This document shows positions 9,071-18,840 of a stretch of DNA of 64,000 nt, piece after piece. The notes under the pieces were generated by a model, which was not told the origin of the DNA, made no database searches, and saw nothing but the letters and a program-made list of their open reading frames with translations. This stretch comes from Flagellimonas hymeniacidonis (GTDB lineage: Bacteria > Bacteroidota > Bacteroidia > Flavobacteriales > Flavobacteriaceae): assembly GCF_008040165.1 (NCBI RefSeq), contig NZ_VRUR01000001.1, forward strand, positions 380,458-444,457, written 5' to 3'. How positions within the stretch are numbered: the first letter of the stretch is position 1; each line of letters opens with the position of its first letter. A program made the position numbers and the translations under genes.

Positions 9071-9271
9071 ATGTCAGTTTTAAAAGTTATCGAAGTATTG
9101 GCAAACTCGGATGAAAGTTGGGAACAAGCCGCAAAAAATGCGTTGGACCATGCTTCCAAGTCTGTTAAAAACATCCGTTCGGTTTATATTAACGAACAAA
9201 GTGCCTCTGTAAAAGATGGCAAAATAGACGATTATAGAGTCAATGTAAAAATTACCTTTGAAGTAAAATAA
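9071..9271 (+). CDS. Dodecin family flavin-binding protein
   Basis: This 66-residue protein has the dodecin layout: VIEVLANSDESWEQAAKNAL, then a helix, then VKNIRSVYI and a C-terminal strand YRVNVKITFEVK. Dodecins form hollow dodecamers that store or buffer flavins or related cofactors in the cytoplasm. It lies 70 bp after the nifU-like gene and ends with its own hairpin terminator, so it may be the second gene of that transcript. Confidence 0.92.
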   Translation: MSVLKVIEVLANSDESWEQAAKNALDHASKSVKNIRSVYINEQSASVKDGKIDDYRVNVKITFEVK

Positions 9272-9293
9272 TCAAGGGGGTTAGACAAAAAAT

Positions 9294-9317
9294 GCGCCCA
9301 AAACGGGCGTTTTTTTT
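9294..9317 (+). terminator. Rho-independent terminator after dodecin
   Basis: GCGCCC at 9294-9299 pairs with GGGCGT at 9305-9310 around a 5-base loop, followed by an unbroken T run to 9317. It closes the nifU-dodecin unit and lies directly against the next coding frame. Confidence 0.8.
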
Positions 9318-9335
9318 ATGTTCAAAACAATCAAT

Positions 9336-11444
9336 ATGCTCAACAGAATCACCATTTTAATGGTTTTATTGTCCTTAACCAATGGTTGCACGCAAAAATC
9401 AAATAAAGTGACGCACAAACACACCAACGCTTTGGTAAATGAAACCAGCCCATACCTTTTACAACACGCCCATAATCCGGTAAACTGGGAAGCGTGGAAG
9501 CCAGAAGTTCTGGAAAGGGCAAAAAAAGAAGACAAACCATTGCTCATAAGCATTGGATATGCGGCTTGCCATTGGTGCCATGTTATGGAAAAAGAATGTT
9601 TTGAAGATGAGGAAGTAGCACAAATGATGAATGAAAATTTCATCAACATTAAAATTGATAGAGAGGAAAGGCCAGATGTAGACCAAATTTATATGGATGC
9701 CATACAAATGATGTCTGGAAATGGTGGGTGGCCACTTAATATAGTTGCTCTACCCGATGGAAGACCATTTTGGGGAGCTACTTATGTTCCAAAAGATAAT
9801 TGGGTCAAGTCTTTAAATCAACTCACAGACCTGTATAAAAATGACAAATCTAGAATTGTACAATATGCAACCGATTTATCCAACGGTATAAATGCCATTA
9901 ACCTAGTAGAGAACAAAGGAGATTCAGATGCATATTCAATGGCCCAGCTTGATACATCAGTGGAAAATTGGTCGAAATATTTTGATAGCTTTTTAGGTGG
10001 ATATAAGCGAGCACCTAAATTTATGATGCCCAATAATTGGGACTTTCTTTTGCATTATGCAACCGCTAATTCCAAACCTGAAATCATGGAGCACGTTAAC
10101 GCCACATTGACCCGTATGGCGTATGGCGGTGTTTATGATCATGTAGGTGGGGGATTTTCAAGGTATGCGGTGGACACTAAATGGCACGTACCACATTTCG
10201 AGAAAATGTTATATGACAATGGGCAGTTGGCAAGTTTATACGCCAAAGCGTACGCTGTAACCAAAAATGAACTTTATAAAGAAACCGTTGAGCAGACCAT
10301 TGCTTTTGTGGTAGAAGAACTTTTAGATGAAAATGGAGGCTTTTATTCTTCCCTTGATGCAGATAGTTTGGATGAACATGGCGAGCTTGAAGAGGGTGCC
10401 TACTACGTTTGGACCAAAGACGAACTTTCTCAACTTTTAGGAGCCGATTTTGATAGCTTCAAAGATTATTACAACATAAATTCCTATGGGCTTTGGGAAA
10501 AAGGAAACTACGTTTTAATTCGAGATAAAACAGATGAGGAAATTGCAAAAAAGCACGACATTTCAGTAGCAGAGTTGAAAAATAAGATGCGTAATTCCCT
10601 TACCAAGCTGAAAGAAGTACGTTCCGAACGTCCCAAACCTAGATTGGATGACAAAATATTGACCTCATGGAATGGTCTTATGCTTAAGGGATTGGTTGAT
10701 GCTTACCGTTACCTTGGCAATGAAGATTATTTGACCCTAGCCCTAAAAAATGCCAAATTCTTAGAAAAAGAGATGATCAAGAATGATGATTCTCTTTTTC
10801 GCAATCATAAAGAGGGCACTAGCAGCATAAATGGTTTTTTGGAAGATTATGCATCCGTTATCGAAGCATATCTCGCATTATATGAAGTTACTTTTGATGA
10901 AAAATGGTTAAATCATGCAAAAAAACTACTGGATTATACCAGACTGCACTTTTTTGATAAAGCTTCAGGAATGTTCTTTTTCACGTCTGATCAAGATGAT
11001 TCTCTCATACGAAGAAGCATTGAAACCAATGACAATGTAATTTCAGCATCTAACTCCATTATGGCTAAAAACCTCTTGAAATTCCATAAACTATATCCCG
11101 AAGATGGTTATGAGGATATAGCAAAACAAATGGTTAAAAATGTACAAGGTGACTTTGAGGAAAGTGCACAGGGCTTTGCCAACTGGATGCATTTGGTGAT
11201 TTATGAAAATCAAAACTTCCATGAAATTGCTGTGGTAGGTAAAAACTACAAAGCAATAGGAAAAGAAATTAGCAGTAACTACCTCCCTAACAGCATTTTG
11301 GTGGGTGCCGCAGAGGAAGGAGGTATCGACTTGCTTAAAAACCGATATAATGAAGGAGAAACATTGGTTTATGTTTGCATAGAAGGTGCTTGTAAATTAC
11401 CTGTTACCTCAGCAAACAAAGCGTTAGAACAACTCAAAAATTAA
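9336..11444 (+). CDS. DUF255/thioredoxin-domain protein (YyaL/SSP411 family)
   Basis: The protein is 702 residues from the ATG at 9336. An in-frame ATG at 9318 touches the T run of the preceding terminator and is less likely. An N-terminal hydrophobic segment ending NGC suggests export, possibly as a lipoprotein, though the lipobox is not canonical. The DUF255 thioredoxin-fold domain has CHWCH at about residues 78-82. It is followed by the GGWPLN motif and a long (alpha/alpha)6-barrel-like region related to glycan epimerases. The family is widespread (human homologue SPATA20), and its reaction is not established. An exported form is somewhat unusual, since many homologues are cytoplasmic. Confidence 0.87.
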   Translation: MLNRITILMVLLSLTNGCTQKSNKVTHKHTNALVNETSPYLLQHAHNPVNWEAWKPEVLERAKKEDKPLLISIGYAACHWCHVMEKECFEDEEVAQMMNENFINIKIDREERPDVDQIYMDAIQMMSGNGGWPLNIVALPDGRPFWGATYVPKDNWVKSLNQLTDLYKNDKSRIVQYATDLSNGINAINLVENKGDSDAYSMAQLDTSVENWSKYFDSFLGGYKRAPKFMMPNNWDFLLHYATANSKPEIMEHVNATLTRMAYGGVYDHVGGGFSRYAVDTKWHVPHFEKMLYDNGQLASLYAKAYAVTKNELYKETVEQTIAFVVEELLDENGGFYSSLDADSLDEHGELEEGAYYVWTKDELSQLLGADFDSFKDYYNINSYGLWEKGNYVLIRDKTDEEIAKKHDISVAELKNKMRNSLTKLKEVRSERPKPRLDDKILTSWNGLMLKGLVDAYRYLGNEDYLTLALKNAKFLEKEMIKNDDSLFRNHKEGTSSINGFLEDYASVIEAYLALYEVTFDEKWLNHAKKLLDYTRLHFFDKASGMFFFTSDQDDSLIRRSIETNDNVISASNSIMAKNLLKFHKLYPEDGYEDIAKQMVKNVQGDFEESAQGFANWMHLVIYENQNFHEIAVVGKNYKAIGKEISSNYLPNSILVGAAEEGGIDLLKNRYNEGETLVYVCIEGACKLPVTSANKALEQLKN

Positions 11445-11509
11445 TCAAATTTAAAATCAAAACCTTGCACTTCACAAGAGTAAGAATTTGATTTGCAATA
11501 TAAAAAAGC

Positions 11510-12331
11510 ATGGACGAGCTTCGAAATTTTGAACAACACTTAGAGAAGGCAATTGAATTGTTCTGGGATTTTATACCCAATCTTATCTTGGCAATTGTAA
11601 TTCTTTTAGTAGGATTATGGATAATTAGACTTATTAACCGTTTGGTATATAAATTCTTTGACCGTAAAGACTATGACCCAACCTTAGAAAGCTTTCTACA
11701 AAGCTTTATAAGTATTGCTCTTAAAGTTCTTCTTTTTACAGTAGTTGTAACCCAGCTAGGGGTAAAATCATCATCCTTAGTTGCTATGGTTGGGGCAGCA
11801 GGTTTGGCCATTGGTTTGGCATTACAGGGTTCTTTGGCCAATTTTGCAGGAGGTGTGTTGATTCTCCTGTTTAAACCGTTTAAAGTGGGAGATTTTATTT
11901 CTGCGCAAGGAATAGACGGCAGTGTAAAACAAATTACCATCTTTAGTACCAAATTGAACACCTTTGGTAATCAGGTTGCCATTATACCTAATGGTCAACT
12001 TTCCAATGGAAATATTGTAAATTATAATATGGAAGATACCCGTAGGGGTAAGTTTGATGTAGGAATAGGTTATGGTTCTAACATAAAACAAGCCAAAGAA
12101 ATATTATTACAAATTTGTGCTGACCATTCAGATATACTAAAAGACCCGGCACCGGAGGTATATGTGGGAGAATTAGGTGATAGTTCCGTCAACCTAACAT
12201 TACGATTTTGGGCAAAAAATGAGGTTTTCTGGCCAGCACACTTTCATGTAATTGAAGAAACCAAACTTCGTTTTGATGAGGCTGGAATTGAGATTCCGTT
12301 CCCACAAAGGGTAGTTCACGATGCAGATTAA
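11510..12331 (+). CDS. Small-conductance mechanosensitive channel (MscS family)
   Basis: This 273-residue inner membrane protein has three transmembrane helices (about 18-42, 60-82 and 88-118). The third is the Gly/Ala-rich pore helix with AGLAIGLALQGSLANFAGG. A beta domain and an alpha/beta C-terminal domain follow, ending with FPQRVVH. MscS channels open under membrane tension and release solutes during osmotic downshift. Length and motif order match the minimal MscS type. Its last 4 bases overlap the end of the convergent tsaB gene. Confidence 0.94.
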   Translation: MDELRNFEQHLEKAIELFWDFIPNLILAIVILLVGLWIIRLINRLVYKFFDRKDYDPTLESFLQSFISIALKVLLFTVVVTQLGVKSSSLVAMVGAAGLAIGLALQGSLANFAGGVLILLFKPFKVGDFISAQGIDGSVKQITIFSTKLNTFGNQVAIIPNGQLSNGNIVNYNMEDTRRGKFDVGIGYGSNIKQAKEILLQICADHSDILKDPAPEVYVGELGDSSVNLTLRFWAKNEVFWPAHFHVIEETKLRFDEAGIEIPFPQRVVHDAD

Positions 12332-13005
12332 GCTTTCTTTTTGGTTTGAAGCACAAAATCTTTAAGATAATAAGGTTCAAAATACGCTACATCTTCAAAA
12401 GAACCTTCTTCAAATTTCCGAAAAGCAATTTTTGCCATCTCTCTAGCTGATGGAACTACAGTTGTATCAAAGACAACATTAGAATATCGTATGGGTTCTT
12501 TGCACTTTTCTGCACCGCTTCCAATAATATGAATCTTAGTATGGGAGCTGAACTCGCCAAACGAATTCTCATCGATAATTTCCGCCTTTGTAACTCTAAT
12601 TTCTTTATGATCTGAATTATAAACAGACGAATATACTTCCATTCGTCTTGCATCCAAAACTGGAATGATCACTTCCCCATCCAACACCATCATTTGATTG
12701 GCCATACTTTCCAAAGTAGGAACAGAAATCAAAGGTAAATCCAAAGAAAAGCACAGTCCTTTGGCCGCAGACACCCCAATACGAAGTCCAGTATAAGACC
12801 CTGGCCCCTTACTCACCGCCACGGCATCTAAATCTGTAAAAGACAAAGAAGCCTCTTGCAAGGCCTCTTTTATAAAAATGTGCAATTGTTCTGAGTGTGA
12901 GTAGCTGATTGCATTATTCTCTTTGAGACAAATAATGTCATTTCCCTCTGAAATACTGACCGAACAATTGGTCGTTGCAGTTTCTAAATTTAGTATTCTG
13001 GCCAT
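12328..13005 (-). CDS. tsaB: tRNA threonylcarbamoyladenosine biosynthesis protein TsaB
   Basis: This 225-residue ASKHA-fold protein begins MARILNLETATTNCSVSI and carries the typical KGPGSYTGLRIG motif near residue 65-76. TsaB partners TsaD and TsaE in making the t6A modification of ANN-decoding tRNAs. An in-frame GTG at 13014 would add three residues, but it falls inside a promoter-like TATCTTTG, so the ATG at 13005 is preferred. The C-terminal end is short, as in other Bacteroidota. It is downstream of the efflux operon, and whether it is co-transcribed is uncertain. Confidence 0.92.
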   Translation of the reverse strand: MARILNLETATTNCSVSISEGNDIICLKENNAISYSHSEQLHIFIKEALQEASLSFTDLDAVAVSKGPGSYTGLRIGVSAAKGLCFSLDLPLISVPTLESMANQMMVLDGEVIIPVLDARRMEVYSSVYNSDHKEIRVTKAEIIDENSFGEFSSHTKIHIIGSGAEKCKEPIRYSNVVFDTTVVPSAREMAKIAFRKFEEGSFEDVAYFEPYYLKDFVLQTKKKA

Positions 13006-13013
13006 AGCGGCCA

Positions 13014-13021
13014 CAAAGATA
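13014..13021 (-). promoter_or_regulatory. Possible -7 element for tsaB
   Basis: The minus strand reads TATCTTTG, matching TAnnTTTG, 9 bases before the tsaB ATG. No TTTG is found at the ideal 19-bp distance (a CAAA on the plus strand at 13045-13048 gives a 23-bp spacer), so this is only a candidate. Confidence 0.3.
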
Positions 13022-14371
13022 CTAGTTTAAGGAAATTGGAATACCAAAGTAGAACTCCAATATCTTTAATCGGAAAATATAATCGTATTTGGTACGGATT
13101 GCATCTGCTTCTGCATTGTCTACTCGCGATTGTGCTTGACTAAAGTCAAAAGCGTTCATCAGCCCAACATCAAAGCGTTCTTTAGCATATTGGTAGGCCA
13201 ATCTTCTGGCTTCCAATGTCTTTTCCGCCGCCTCATATGCTTTAAAAAAGGTTGTGACATCCACGTAGGCTTGTTGAATATTGGTCTCTAAATCCAATTT
13301 ATCCTGTTCAAATTGCAATCTTGCCCTATCCAAATTTATTTTTGAACGTTTTACGTTATTGCGTGTACTCCATCCATTAAAAATGGGAACATTTAACTGG
13401 GCTCCGTATGAAATACCATCGAATATCCAAAGTTGATCCGTGAAATTTGGTGTGAACGGGTCGCCATTCCCATCAGGGATTACAGTAACATCTGAATATC
13501 TAGTTCCATAATTGAAAAAACCGGTAAGTGTAGGGTAATTTGCCCCTTTTGCAATCACTAAATCTTTTTCGGCCAGTTCTACATTGGATTTTGAAAATTT
13601 AATATCATTTCTAAACCCTAGAGCCTTATCAAAAATCACTTTTGCAGAATTATCTAAAATATCTGAAGGCGGAATATCAAAAGATTCATCGGCAACATCA
13701 AAATTTTCATAATCGGTTATCTGCAACAACTGAGCCAGATTGATTCTGGAAATCAACACCAAACTTTCTCCATTTACAATTTGCTGTTCTTGGTTGGCAG
13801 CAGTGGCCTCGATTTCCAACAAATCCCCTCTAGGGGAAACCCCTGATTCCACCAACTCTTTGGTACGTTTTAAATCTTGTTCCGTAACGGCATATTGAGC
13901 GCGAAAGGTTTTAAGGGTTTCTTTGTTTGATATCACCTGCAAATAGGCATTGGCAACGTTCAAACGAATATCATCCTTTAGATCATCCAATCGGTATTGA
14001 TTTGAAATCGCTGAAAGCCTTGCTCTGTGTAACCTACGGATGTTTCTAAGTCCATTGAACAAGGTAACATTAGAGCTAAAGCCCATATTAACATTGAATG
14101 CCGTACTATTTGTAGGCAGGTTATTGGTTGGGTTAATGGAGAATCCTGTATTACTTGAAACCGACGAAGATGCATTTAAGTTGGGAAGCATATTGCCCAA
14201 AGCGTCAGATTCATCAATTTGCGAATCTTCTAAATCCAATTGAAACTGCTCTATGGTCAGGTTATTTTCTACAGCAAAGGTTACGCATTCTTGAAGCGTC
14301 CATTTTTTCATTTGCGCATTTGTGATGAACATTGCACAAACTATCATGAGTAATGTGATCTTAAATTTCAT
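13022..14371 (-). CDS. TolC-family outer membrane efflux protein
   Basis: This 449-residue protein has a signal peptide (about 1-20, MKFKITLLMIVCAMFITNAQ) and the two-fold repeated outer-membrane-efflux-protein structure of helices and strands. One repeat runs about 25-220 and the other about 240-440. It should form the trimeric exit duct of a tripartite pump. It is the last pump gene of the operon, 45 bp after the adaptor at 14417-15529, and only one TolC serves both copies of the adaptor-permease module in this cluster. Confidence 0.92.
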   Translation of the reverse strand: MKFKITLLMIVCAMFITNAQMKKWTLQECVTFAVENNLTIEQFQLDLEDSQIDESDALGNMLPNLNASSSVSSNTGFSINPTNNLPTNSTAFNVNMGFSSNVTLFNGLRNIRRLHRARLSAISNQYRLDDLKDDIRLNVANAYLQVISNKETLKTFRAQYAVTEQDLKRTKELVESGVSPRGDLLEIEATAANQEQQIVNGESLVLISRINLAQLLQITDYENFDVADESFDIPPSDILDNSAKVIFDKALGFRNDIKFSKSNVELAEKDLVIAKGANYPTLTGFFNYGTRYSDVTVIPDGNGDPFTPNFTDQLWIFDGISYGAQLNVPIFNGWSTRNNVKRSKINLDRARLQFEQDKLDLETNIQQAYVDVTTFFKAYEAAEKTLEARRLAYQYAKERFDVGLMNAFDFSQAQSRVDNAEADAIRTKYDYIFRLKILEFYFGIPISLN

Positions 14372-14416
14372 TCGTTTTTTGATTTTTTTTTGGTTGATTT
14401 TGATTGGTTTGCTACT

Positions 14417-15529
14417 CTAGGAATCGTCATCTTCCTTTTTTTCCAGCTTATTCCAAACTTTGATTTTGGCCTCTTCCTCCAGTCCGGAAACTATCTCAAC
14501 ATCAATTCCATCGCTCACACCCAATTCCAAATCTTTACGCTCAAACTCATTTTCCCCTATTTCAATTTCAACGTATGGCTTTTCTGTTTCTTTATCAAAT
14601 TGCAACAAAGCTTCTTTTATGGCGAGTACGTCTTTCTTTTCTTCTAATACAATAGAAGCGTTAGCACTATATCCTGCTCTAACGTAGGCACTATCATGAA
14701 CGACTAAATCTCCTTCTATTCTAAACTGCACCGCTCCCTCTTCCTCAATTCCCTTTGGGGCAATGAATTTTAATTCCGCATTGAACTTGTTTTTTTCAAG
14801 GGCACCAAGGCTTATTTCCAAGGGCATTCCCACATGAAGTTTGCCTACTTCCGCTTCATCAACTTCTCCTTCAAAAATCATCTTGGTCATATCTGCAATC
14901 GTGGCTATTGTAGTACCATCATTGAAGTTGTTACTTTGAATAACCTGATCGCCTTCTTCTACAGGAATTTCTAAAATGGTACCAGAAACCGTGGCGCGGA
15001 TGTTAGTGTTGGCACTTGAAGAACCTCCAACAGAACCTTTTCTTATAATCTGATAATCTGCGCGTGAATTCTTTAATTCTTGCTGCGCTTGATCATAGGA
15101 AAGCTGTTGGTTGTTAAAATCTTGGCTTGAAATAACACCTTTATCAAATAACGCCTTGTTTCTATCGAACTCAATTTTAGCATTATTCAAGGCCAGCTCC
15201 GCATTTCTAACTCGACCTGCAGCCTGATTCAAGGATTGCTCATTGGGTACAACTTTTATTACCGCAATCAAATCTCCAGCCTTAACATTAACTCCTTCTT
15301 CCAAATATATTTTATCAATAATTCCAGAAATTTGTGGTTTAATGTTGATTTCATCTTCTGGAATAACTTTTCCCGTCACAATAACTTTATTGACAATGTC
15401 CTTTCTTTCCAAAGACTCTGTTTTATATAATTCTGCGGGAGTACTGTTTTGTTTGAGAAAATAAACCATAGCTGCTAAAATGCCTACAACAGCTATACCT
15501 ATTAACCCGTACTTTACATATTTGTTCAT
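14417..15529 (-). CDS. Periplasmic adaptor subunit (MacA/HlyD type), copy 1
   Basis: This 370-residue protein has an N-terminal membrane anchor (about 5-25). A lipoyl-like barrel half (IKPQISGIIDKIYLEEG) and a helical hairpin (about 100-150, EFDRNKALFDKGVIS) follow. The second barrel half has the motif IRATVSGTILEIPVEEGDQV, and the protein ends with beta-barrel and membrane-proximal domains. Such adaptors join MacB-like permeases to TolC. It is closely similar along its whole length to the adaptor at 18841-19953 and has the same number of residues, including the shared ending pattern with KIKVWN. Confidence 0.93.
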   Translation of the reverse strand: MNKYVKYGLIGIAVVGILAAMVYFLKQNSTPAELYKTESLERKDIVNKVIVTGKVIPEDEINIKPQISGIIDKIYLEEGVNVKAGDLIAVIKVVPNEQSLNQAAGRVRNAELALNNAKIEFDRNKALFDKGVISSQDFNNQQLSYDQAQQELKNSRADYQIIRKGSVGGSSSANTNIRATVSGTILEIPVEEGDQVIQSNNFNDGTTIATIADMTKMIFEGEVDEAEVGKLHVGMPLEISLGALEKNKFNAELKFIAPKGIEEEGAVQFRIEGDLVVHDSAYVRAGYSANASIVLEEKKDVLAIKEALLQFDKETEKPYVEIEIGENEFERKDLELGVSDGIDVEIVSGLEEEAKIKVWNKLEKKEDDDS

Positions 15530-15562
15530 TACTTCTTATTTGATTGTTATCTAATATTTGGC

Positions 15563-16819
15563 CTATTCTTCTCTTAATGCTTCTATTGGTCTCACTTTTA
15601 TGGCTTTGTTTGCCGGAATTAATCCAATTAATACGCTCAAACTTACCATAAGCAGAAATGAGATGCTAAATTGTGGAATGCTCACCATAGGGTTTACAAA
15701 AGGAAAATCCTTTCCACTTCCCCAAAGGGAATTTAAAATTGATAAAATTCCAACAGAAATGGCAAACCCGATAAGGCCTGCAAAAGCCGTTAGTACGATT
15801 GCCTCAACCACAATTTGACGTTTCACCACAATTGGTGTTGCGCCTAGTGCCCTGCGCACTCCTATTTCCTTGGTACGCTCCTTAACCGTAATTAAAAGAA
15901 TATTACTAATGGCAATAACCCCTGCTAACAGTGTGAAAATTCCAACAAAAAATGAGAACCCTTTTAGCACATTGGTAAAAGATGATATGTTGTTGAAAAT
16001 CTCTGACATATCAAAACTTCCAATAGCTCTTTCATCATCTGGGTGAATATCATACTTCGCCTTAAGGATATCCTTAATTTGGTTTTCCACTACGGGCACT
16101 TTTGTGTTTGGCTCTACCGCAATGGCCATCCATCCCATGCGATCTCCCGAATTGAATGCTTTTTGAAATGTGGTAAAAGGAATAAAAACTGCATTTTCAC
16201 CATCAATATTGATGTTATTATTTGGTTTGTAGACTCCTACAACAGAAAAGAACACCCCATTGATTCGTATATCTTCCCCGATTGCATTTTCTCCTTTATC
16301 AAACAAAAGTTTATAGGTTTCTTCTCCAATAACACAAACTTTTTTAGAGTCTTCAATATCCGTTTTATTCAAAAACCTTCCCTCTACCAATCGCTTTTTG
16401 GTAATGTTGTCAATCTCGGGATAATCCCCATAAACCGAGGACCCGCTTGTTTGTCCTTTTCTATAGACCGTCACCACTCCTCTATGATTCCCGAGTTCTA
16501 TTCTTGGCGCTAAAACCTCAATCTCTGGGATTTGCTTTTTAAGTATTTCTGCATCTTCAATCTTATAGCGTATTCTTCTTCCTCTTTCAAAACCTTTATA
16601 AGGTTCAGCAGTGGATTGTCCCCAAACAAAAAGACTATTAGAAGCTGTTCCCGCAAAAACTTTATCAAAACCGTTGCTCATTCCGTTAGCAGAACCAAGT
16701 AGCAATATCAAAATAATCATAGCGAATATCACTCCGAGCATAGTTAAAAATGTACGGAACATGTTCTTACCAAGGGTATGAAAAATCTCTATCCATAAAT
16801 CTCTATCGAACAACCACAT
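15563..16819 (-). CDS. MacB-like ABC transporter permease, module 1 second permease
   Basis: This 418-residue protein has the MacB layout. One transmembrane helix (about 20-42) is followed by a large periplasmic MacB core domain (about 45-280). Three helices of the FtsX-like domain (about 290-410) end in PANKAIKVRPIEALREE. No nucleotide-binding domain is fused to it, so ATP must come from the separate ATPase at 18043-18744. It starts one base after the stop of the preceding permease. Its closest relative in the window is the permease at 19994-21253; the shared elements are the aliphatic-rich N-terminus, the VYGDYPEI segment and the RPIEALR ending. Confidence 0.92.
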   Translation of the reverse strand: MWLFDRDLWIEIFHTLGKNMFRTFLTMLGVIFAMIILILLLGSANGMSNGFDKVFAGTASNSLFVWGQSTAEPYKGFERGRRIRYKIEDAEILKKQIPEIEVLAPRIELGNHRGVVTVYRKGQTSGSSVYGDYPEIDNITKKRLVEGRFLNKTDIEDSKKVCVIGEETYKLLFDKGENAIGEDIRINGVFFSVVGVYKPNNNINIDGENAVFIPFTTFQKAFNSGDRMGWMAIAVEPNTKVPVVENQIKDILKAKYDIHPDDERAIGSFDMSEIFNNISSFTNVLKGFSFFVGIFTLLAGVIAISNILLITVKERTKEIGVRRALGATPIVVKRQIVVEAIVLTAFAGLIGFAISVGILSILNSLWGSGKDFPFVNPMVSIPQFSISFLLMVSLSVLIGLIPANKAIKVRPIEALREE

Positions 16820-16820
16820 T

Positions 16821-18050
16821 TTACTTATCGCTTAGTGCTACTATTGGTTTAACATTTGCTGCTTTTATCGCTGGAATCAATCCAGCCAATACTCCCGCCA
16901 CAATTAAAATAATGGTTGCGGTGACTACTGTAGATAGACTTACTGAGGGATTACTGAACGCAGGTGTTTCTATGGTAGGGCCAATCAATGATAGAATAAC
17001 CCATGCAAAAATCAATCCAATAAAACCTGATAACGCCGTGATAAAAGTAGATTCCAATAGCACCAAATTTATAATTTGTTGTGGCTTGGCTCCTAACGCT
17101 TTTCTTACCCCAATTTCTTTGGTACGTTCTTTTATAGTAAACACCATAATGTTCCCGATACCTACGATACCAGCAATTAGAATCAAAAATCCTACACCTA
17201 TGCTGATAGTGCTCAAAACAGTTGAAAAGCTGCTGATATCACTAAATGCTTCAGCATAGTTCCAAACATTGATACCTGCTTGATCCTCTGGCGAAACCTT
17301 ATGCCTTCTCTTCATAATATCCTCTAAACGTCCAGAAAACTCAAGCGCTTTTGTTAAATCATACGAAGTATTATACGTTAAGGCTATTGCACTGATATTA
17401 TTGGTGTTTCCATAAACTCTTTGGAAGGTGCCTATTGGAGCATATATTCTACGCTCAGCATTATCATCACCTTCATCTATAAACACCCCTACAATCCTAA
17501 AAAGTGATTCATTAAATTGAACAAACTTTCCTACTGGGTCTTCTTTTTTGAACAGGTCTTCTGCAACTTTTCTGCCGATAACGGCTACTTTCGACTTATT
17601 GGTGTGATCCGCATCATTAAAATATCTTCCATTGATCACTATTGTTTTTTCAATCATCTGAAACTCTGGATGCACAGCTTGTATAGGATATGATCCTGTT
17701 TCACTTTTATACCTAGCAGATGTGCGACTATAATATCTGGCACTTAAATACTCCACATCTTCTGGAAAACTTTTTCTGATGTATTCCACATCGCCATTCT
17801 TAAATTGAATACGACGACCTGCTTCAAAACCAGCATAGGCCTTTGAAGTTGTTCCTGGTCTGATAAAAATGGAATTGGTAGCATCATCATTGAATTGGCC
17901 GGTAAATCCATTTTGCATTCCATTTACCGAAGCCAACAACATCACCAAAATAAATATGGCCCACCCAACCGAAAAACCGGTTAGAAACGTCCTCAATTTA
18001 TTGTTTTTGAGGGTATGAAAGATTTCTTGCCAAATATCTCTATCAAACAT
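16821..18050 (-). CDS. MacB-like ABC transporter permease, module 1 first permease
   Basis: This 409-residue protein starts MFDRDIWQEIFHTLKNNKLRT (20-plus residue segment shared in pattern with the permease at 21281). It has one N-terminal helix, a MacB periplasmic core and a C-terminal FtsX domain with three helices. The start lies within the last codons of the ATPase gene (8-base overlap), so the two are translationally coupled. The conserved cytoplasmic motif TKEIGVRKALGAKP, which contacts the ATPase, is present near residue 310. It likely forms a heterodimer with the permease at 15563-16819. The substrate cannot be told from sequence. Confidence 0.92.
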   Translation of the reverse strand: MFDRDIWQEIFHTLKNNKLRTFLTGFSVGWAIFILVMLLASVNGMQNGFTGQFNDDATNSIFIRPGTTSKAYAGFEAGRRIQFKNGDVEYIRKSFPEDVEYLSARYYSRTSARYKSETGSYPIQAVHPEFQMIEKTIVINGRYFNDADHTNKSKVAVIGRKVAEDLFKKEDPVGKFVQFNESLFRIVGVFIDEGDDNAERRIYAPIGTFQRVYGNTNNISAIALTYNTSYDLTKALEFSGRLEDIMKRRHKVSPEDQAGINVWNYAEAFSDISSFSTVLSTISIGVGFLILIAGIVGIGNIMVFTIKERTKEIGVRKALGAKPQQIINLVLLESTFITALSGFIGLIFAWVILSLIGPTIETPAFSNPSVSLSTVVTATIILIVAGVLAGLIPAIKAANVKPIVALSDK

Positions 18051-18744
18051 ACTGTTCGGCCCTTACTTGATCTATTTTTTTGTCTTCAACAATAACACCA
18101 TCTTTAAGGTGTACAATTCTTTTGCACATATGGGCAATATCCTCTTCGTGGGTTACCACTAAAATGGTATTTCCTTCGTCATTTATCTTTTGAATCAAAT
18201 CCATTACCTCATATGAAGTGGTACTATCCAAGGCACCGGTAGGTTCATCTGCCAACAAAACTTTCGGTTCTGCCGCCATAGCCCTCGCTATGGCCACCCT
18301 TTGCTTTTGTCCACCAGATAGCTCGCTAGGTAAATGTTCTGCCCATTCTTTTAGCCCTACGCGCTCTAAATAACTCATTGCCTTTACCTGACGTTCCTTT
18401 CTTCCTACCTTCTGATAATACAAAGGCAAAGCAACATTCTCCAAAGCGGATTTATAATTGATAAGGTTAAAGGATTGAAAGATAAAACCCAAAAACTTGT
18501 TTCTGTATTGGGCAGCTTTTGTTTCGGTAAGGTCTTTAATAGGAACACCATCCAAATTATATTCTCCACTATTGGCACCATCCAACATTCCTAAAATGTT
18601 AAGTAGTGTTGATTTACCTGATCCAGACGACCCCATTATGGCAACTAGCTCCCCTTCTTCTGCAGTAAAATTAATTCCTTTTAAAACATGGAGGGAATTG
18701 CTTCCCATTTTATAGGATTTATGAAGGTCTTTGATTTCTATCAT
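18043..18744 (-). CDS. ABC transporter ATP-binding protein (MacB/LolD type)
   Basis: This 233-residue cytoplasmic ATPase has Walker A GSSGSGKST (38-46), the Q loop near 90, signature LSGGQ (142-146), Walker B VLLADEP (162-168) and a switch His near 199 in VVTHEED. It belongs to the LolD/MacB/FtsE class, which powers mechanotransmission rather than direct transport. It is the only ATPase in a cluster with four permeases, so it may serve both permease pairs. It overlaps the following permease by 8 bases. Confidence 0.95.
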   Translation of the reverse strand: MIEIKDLHKSYKMGSNSLHVLKGINFTAEEGELVAIMGSSGSGKSTLLNILGMLDGANSGEYNLDGVPIKDLTETKAAQYRNKFLGFIFQSFNLINYKSALENVALPLYYQKVGRKERQVKAMSYLERVGLKEWAEHLPSELSGGQKQRVAIARAMAAEPKVLLADEPTGALDSTTSYEVMDLIQKINDEGNTILVVTHEEDIAHMCKRIVHLKDGVIVEDKKIDQVRAEQYV

Positions 18745-18840
18745 GATTGGTGATGTTAGCTATCTGAGTTTTAACTCCTGTAATAAGACTTACAAGTTGT
18801 TAAAATGTTACAAGATTATTTGAAATTTTTTGTTAAATGA

